DNA of 64,000 bases from Microbacterium oleivorans NBRC 103075 (GTDB lineage: Bacteria; Actinomycetota; Actinomycetes; Actinomycetales; Microbacteriaceae). How positions within the stretch are numbered: position 1 is the stretch's first letter; each line of letters opens with the position of its first letter. Location of the stretch: positions 1 through 64,000 of the forward strand of contig NZ_BCRG01000014.1 of the NCBI RefSeq assembly GCF_001552475.1, in the 5' to 3' direction. A program made the position numbers and the translations under genes. Below the pieces are notes generated by a model. That model did no database searches. It worked only from the letters and a program-made list of their open reading frames with translations, and was not told the DNA's origin. Below are positions 61,166 to 64,000 of the stretch, in pieces.

Positions 61166-62124
61166 TGAGCGCGCAGCCGCTGGTCGCGACCGACCGAGCA
61201 TCCCTTATCCTCCAGCTCGTTCCCTATCTGATCTCGAAGGGTGAAGTCACCGTGGCCGACGCTGCGCGCGACTTCGACGTCGAGCCCGACGAGATGCGTG
61301 CCATGGTCGAGAAGCTGACCGTCATCGGTCTGCCGGGCGACGGGGGCTTCTGGCAGATGGCGAACGACCTCTTCGACATCGACTGGGACCTGCTCGACGA
61401 GCAGGACACGATCTCGATCACCAATGCCGTCGCGCTCGAGCGCACCCCTCGGCTGACCGCCCGGGAGGCCGCCGCCCTGCTGGCGGGACTGCAGCTCGCG
61501 GCGAGCCTGCCGGGTGTCGGCGACAGCGGTGTGGTCCAGAAGCTGCTCGCAAAGCTCGCCTCCGGGGCCTCCAGCGCCCCTGCCGAAGTGATCGTCGCGA
61601 CCTCCGGTGTCGATGATGTGCGGACGACGGTCGCGGAGGCTGTACAGCGGGGGGTCGCGGTGTCGTTCGAGTATCGGGCTCCCGATGCGCCGGTGACGAC
61701 GCGCACCGTGGACCCGGTCAAGGTCCACATCGCCGACGGCCAGTGGTACCTCCAGGGGTGGTGTCACCTCCGTCAGGCCGTCAGGACGTTCCATCTCGAC
61801 CGGGTGTCGCACGTCGTCCTCAGCGACATCGCCAGCACCCACGGAGCCGACGCGCTGCCGGGCCTGTTCGAGCCGACCGAGACGGACGTCGTCGTCGAGC
61901 TCCGCTGCCGCAAGGACGTGGTTCCGCTGCTCGGAGAATTCGCCGCGCGTGCGGTCGTCCACGGCAAGGGGGAGTACCGCACGGTGAAACTCCGCGTCGG
62001 CGACGAGCGCAGTCTCAAACGACTTGCCGCGCGTCTCGGCGGAGACGTCGAGATCGTCACACCGCAGCCCGCTCGCGAGGCGGCGCGCGCGTGGGCCGAG
62101 GCGGGGCTCGCCCTGTACAGCTGA
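61162..62124 (+). CDS. pafC: WYL-domain transcription regulator PafC
   Basis: A 320-residue partner of PafB with the same layout: winged helix (LVPYLISKGEVTVADAARDF), a short linker, a WYL domain containing VDPVKVHIADGQWYLQGWC, and a WCX tail. The start is GTG at 61162 or ATG at 61165, both overlapping the pafB stop. The PafBC complex responds to single-stranded DNA in mycobacteria and does not require the proteasome, despite the gene name. Confidence 0.9.
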   Translation: MMSAQPLVATDRASLILQLVPYLISKGEVTVADAARDFDVEPDEMRAMVEKLTVIGLPGDGGFWQMANDLFDIDWDLLDEQDTISITNAVALERTPRLTAREAAALLAGLQLAASLPGVGDSGVVQKLLAKLASGASSAPAEVIVATSGVDDVRTTVAEAVQRGVAVSFEYRAPDAPVTTRTVDPVKVHIADGQWYLQGWCHLRQAVRTFHLDRVSHVVLSDIASTHGADALPGLFEPTETDVVVELRCRKDVVPLLGEFAARAVVHGKGEYRTVKLRVGDERSLKRLAARLGGDVEIVTPQPAREAARAWAEAGLALYS

Positions 62125-62148
62125 GGGTCCCCGTTCACCTGAGGCGGT

Positions 62149-62154
62149 TAGACT
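62149..62154 (+). promoter_or_regulatory. Probable tatA promoter (-10)
   Basis: TAGACT predicts a start near 62161 and a 24-base leader with AAGGAG before the tatA ATG, so this one is not leaderless. Confidence 0.5.
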
Positions 62155-62184
62155 GACGTGAAACCCCGACCCAAGGAGCTTTTC

Positions 62185-62442
62185 ATGGGCTTGCAAGGAT
62201 GGCACCTTCTCATCGTTCTGGCGGTGATCCTGCTTCTGTTCGGTGCAGCGAAGTTGCCCGCACTGGCGAAGAGCGTCGGTCAGTCCGCCCGCGTCTTCAA
62301 GGGTGAGATGAAAGCGATGAAGGAAGAGGACGGACCGGCCGAGACGCCGGCCCATCAGCAGCCGCAGGCTCCCACTTCCGTCACCGGTCTGACGCCCCCG
62401 CCGGCGCAGGGCTCATCGCAGGGCCCCACCAGCTCCAGCTGA
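62185..62442 (+). CDS. tatA: Sec-independent translocase subunit TatA
   Basis: An 85-residue protein with one N-terminal helix (about 4-21), the Phe-Gly hinge (LLFGAAKLP), an amphipathic helix (LAKSVGQSARVFKGEMKAMKE, cut here at 20) and a Pro/Gln/Ser tail. It forms the Tat pore for folded proteins. ATG at 62185 has AAGGAG; the open frame from 62158 includes the leader and is rejected. TatC follows. Confidence 0.93.
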   Translation: MGLQGWHLLIVLAVILLLFGAAKLPALAKSVGQSARVFKGEMKAMKEEDGPAETPAHQQPQAPTSVTGLTPPPAQGSSQGPTSSS

Positions 62443-62446
62443 GTCG

Positions 62447-63259
62447 GTGACCACCACCGATCGGGACGCCGCGACAGGCGACGCCCCTCTCCGGGACAAG
62501 CGGATGTCGCTCGGTGACCATCTCCGTGAGTTCCGCAAGCGGCTCATCATCGCCGCGATCGCTCTGGTCGTGGGGATGGTCGTCTCCTTTGCGCTGGGAG
62601 ATGCGATCATCTGGGCGATCACGGAGCCCATCCGTATCGTGGCCGAACGTCGAGGCGACGAGAACGCCGTCACCCTCATGTTCGCGACGGTCACGTCCGC
62701 CTTCGACCTGCGTGTGCGCATCGCCTTCGCGGTCGGCGTGCTGATCTCCGCCCCCGTGTGGCTCTGGCAGATCTGGGCGTTCCTCATGCCGGGGCTCACT
62801 CGCAAGGAGGTCCGTTACACGATCGGATTCGTCGCCGCAGCCGTCCCGTTGTTCTTCGCCGGGGCGTTCACCGGATGGCTCATCCTGCCGCACCTGGTCG
62901 AGCTGATGGCCGGCTTCACGCCCAACGGTGCGTCGAACTTCTACGACGCGAAGTACTACTACGACTTCGTGTTCAAGCTCCTGATCGTCGTCGGCGTCTC
63001 CTACGTCACTCCCGTCTTCCTCGTGGCGTTGAACCTCGCGGGCGTCATGACCGGCCGGGAGATCATGAAGGGGTGGCGCGTGGCGATCGTGATCGCGACC
63101 GTGTTCGCGGGGGCCGCCACGCCGTCCGCGGACGTCGTCAGCATGCTCATCCTCGCCGGCATCCTCACCGTCCTCTTCTTCGCCGCGGCGGGCCTGTCGA
63201 TGCTCTTCGACCGCCGCAAGAGCAAGCGCGAAGCCGCGCTTCTCGGCCCGATCGCATGA
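62447..63259 (+). CDS. tatC: Sec-independent translocase subunit TatC
   Basis: A 270-residue six-helix membrane protein that binds twin-arginine signal peptides. HLREFRKRLIIA at the first helix, FLMPGLTRKEVRYTIGF, and the conserved TPSADVVSMLIL region mark TatC. GTG at 62447 lies four bases after tatA. It overlaps the helicase gene by four bases (ATGA). No tatB is in the cluster. Confidence 0.94.
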   Translation: MTTTDRDAATGDAPLRDKRMSLGDHLREFRKRLIIAAIALVVGMVVSFALGDAIIWAITEPIRIVAERRGDENAVTLMFATVTSAFDLRVRIAFAVGVLISAPVWLWQIWAFLMPGLTRKEVRYTIGFVAAAVPLFFAGAFTGWLILPHLVELMAGFTPNGASNFYDAKYYYDFVFKLLIVVGVSYVTPVFLVALNLAGVMTGREIMKGWRVAIVIATVFAGAATPSADVVSMLILAGILTVLFFAAAGLSMLFDRRKSKREAALLGPIA

Positions 63260-64000
63260 CGGACTTCGCCGCCCGTTACGCACGCGCACAGTCCGACCGC
63301 CGGCATCCGATCTCCGCATCTTTCGCCGACCTGCAGCGGTTCGATCTCGATCCGTTCCAGGTCGAGGGGTGCAACGCCCTCGAGGACGGTCGGAGCGTTC
63401 TCGTCGCGGCGCCCACCGGCGCGGGCAAGACGATCGTCGGCGAGTTCGCGATCCACCTCGCGATGCGTGAGCCGGGTGACAAGGCGTTCTATACGACCCC
63501 CATGAAGGCCCTGTCGAACCAGAAGTTCCGGGAGCTCCAGGAGGTCTACGGCGAGGACGAGGTCGGACTCCTCACCGGTGACACGAACATCAATGGCAAC
63601 GCTCGCGTCGTGGTCATGACGACCGAGGTGCTCCGCAACATGCTCTACGCGGATTCGCCGGCCCTCCGCGGGCTGCGATACGTCGTGATGGACGAGGTGC
63701 ACTACCTCGCCGACCGGTTCCGCGGGCCCGTGTGGGAAGAGGTCATCCTTCACCTCCCGCCCGCCGTGCGGCTCGTGTCGCTGTCGGCGACGGTGTCGAA
63801 CGCGGAGGAGTTCGGCGACTGGCTCGACACCGTCCGCGGCGACACCGCCGTCATCGTCTCCGAGACGCGACCCGTTCCGCTGGAACAGCACGTGCTCGTC
63901 CGGGGCGACCTGTTGCCCCTCTTCGATGATCGCGCCGGCGTCGCGACCGCGCAGGTGAATCAGGAACTGACCCGCATCCGCTCACCGAAGGGTGCGACGT
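63256..64000 (+). CDS. DEAD/DEAH-box helicase, HelY/Ski2-like (5' part)
   Basis: The window holds the first 248 codons. Q-motif region FDLDPFQVEGCNALEDG, Walker A APTGAGKT (52-59), TTPMKALSNQKF, DEVH (146-149) and LSATVSNAEEF are present, matching the Ski2/Mtr4-like helicase HelY of actinobacteria. The position after tatC is the same as in Mycobacterium. The C-terminal part is beyond the window. Confidence 0.9.
   Translation, partial: MTDFAARYARAQSDRRHPISASFADLQRFDLDPFQVEGCNALEDGRSVLVAAPTGAGKTIVGEFAIHLAMREPGDKAFYTTPMKALSNQKFRELQEVYGEDEVGLLTGDTNINGNARVVVMTTEVLRNMLYADSPALRGLRYVVMDEVHYLADRFRGPVWEEVILHLPPAVRLVSLSATVSNAEEFGDWLDTVRGDTAVIVSETRPVPLEQHVLVRGDLLPLFDDRAGVATAQVNQELTRIRSPKGAT

Overview
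The window is a high-GC, densely packed actinobacterial chromosome segment, most likely from Microbacterium or a close relative in the Microbacteriaceae. The evidence is lineage-specific genes (WhiA, RbpA, OpcA, PafB/PafC, DUF3099), the order whiA-(sodA)-gap-pgk-tpiA-secG-rbpA / pgl-opcA-zwf-tal-tkt / ctaB-ctaA / suf, and abundant GTG starts. It is core chromosome: I see no phage, insertion sequence, CRISPR array or classical defence island, and no gene-free stretch exceeds 300 bases.

Layout. 1-5063 (+): end of whiA, sodA, the glycolytic run gap-pgk-tpiA, then secG-rbpA. 5100-11557 (-): the pentose phosphate operon tkt-tal-zwf-opcA-pgl. 11801-14140: heme O and heme A synthesis (ctaB, ctaA) around a small membrane protein. 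14363-18430 (+): sufB-sufD-Rieske ferredoxin-sufC-sufT, without SufS/SufU. 18472-23364 (-): an iron-siderophore operon (binding lipoprotein, two permeases, ATPase, siderophore-interacting reductase) behind a DtxR/IdeR-type box. 23437-27299 (-): an aminoacyl-phosphatidylglycerol synthase-like protein coupled to a membrane-anchored esterase. 27488-31860: an ABC-F protein, SURF1, three small proteins and a FabG-type reductase. 31867-36930: hydrolase, SerB, divergent glgC/glgA (GlgM type), an orphan ABC ATPase and ribosomal protein L31 type B. 37010-40854: exonuclease, hydrolase, CGNR regulator, EamA exporter and an Lrp/AsnC regulator. 41032-45645 (+): branched-chain 2-oxoacid dehydrogenase E1alpha-E1beta-E2 and an acyl-CoA dehydrogenase. 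45649-51981: phosphatase, sirtuin, SpoU methyltransferase, SGNH hydrolase, SF2 helicase and an MbfA-like iron transporter. 52086-54326: tRNA-Leu(GAG) and an ABC-2 exporter. 54369-64000: M20 peptidase, UppP, PAC2 protein, HAD phosphatase, TrmI, an FKBP lipoprotein, PafB, PafC, TatA, TatC and the start of a HelY-like helicase.

Themes. Iron and redox supply recurs: siderophore import, SUF Fe-S assembly, heme A synthesis with SURF1 for cytochrome oxidase, an MbfA-like exporter and superoxide dismutase. Central carbon flow is covered by lower glycolysis, the pentose phosphate operon and the alpha-glucan genes glgC/glgA.

Most unusual signals: (i) a -10-like hexamer ending exactly six bases before the start codon of at least fourteen genes, predicting many leaderless mRNAs; (ii) a two-copy operator-like repeat in the divergent CGNR/EamA promoter; (iii) nested inverted repeats over the -35 of the 2-oxoacid dehydrogenase operon; (iv) competing hairpins in the sufB leader; (v) a DUF3099 gene whose conserved N-terminus has no ATG, GTG or TTG start; (vi) absence of the Pup-proteasome genes between trmI and pafBC; (vii) an apparently over-represented GGATGCC word. 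All coordinates, motifs and frames were read by eye; functions rest on family knowledge, not on database searches.
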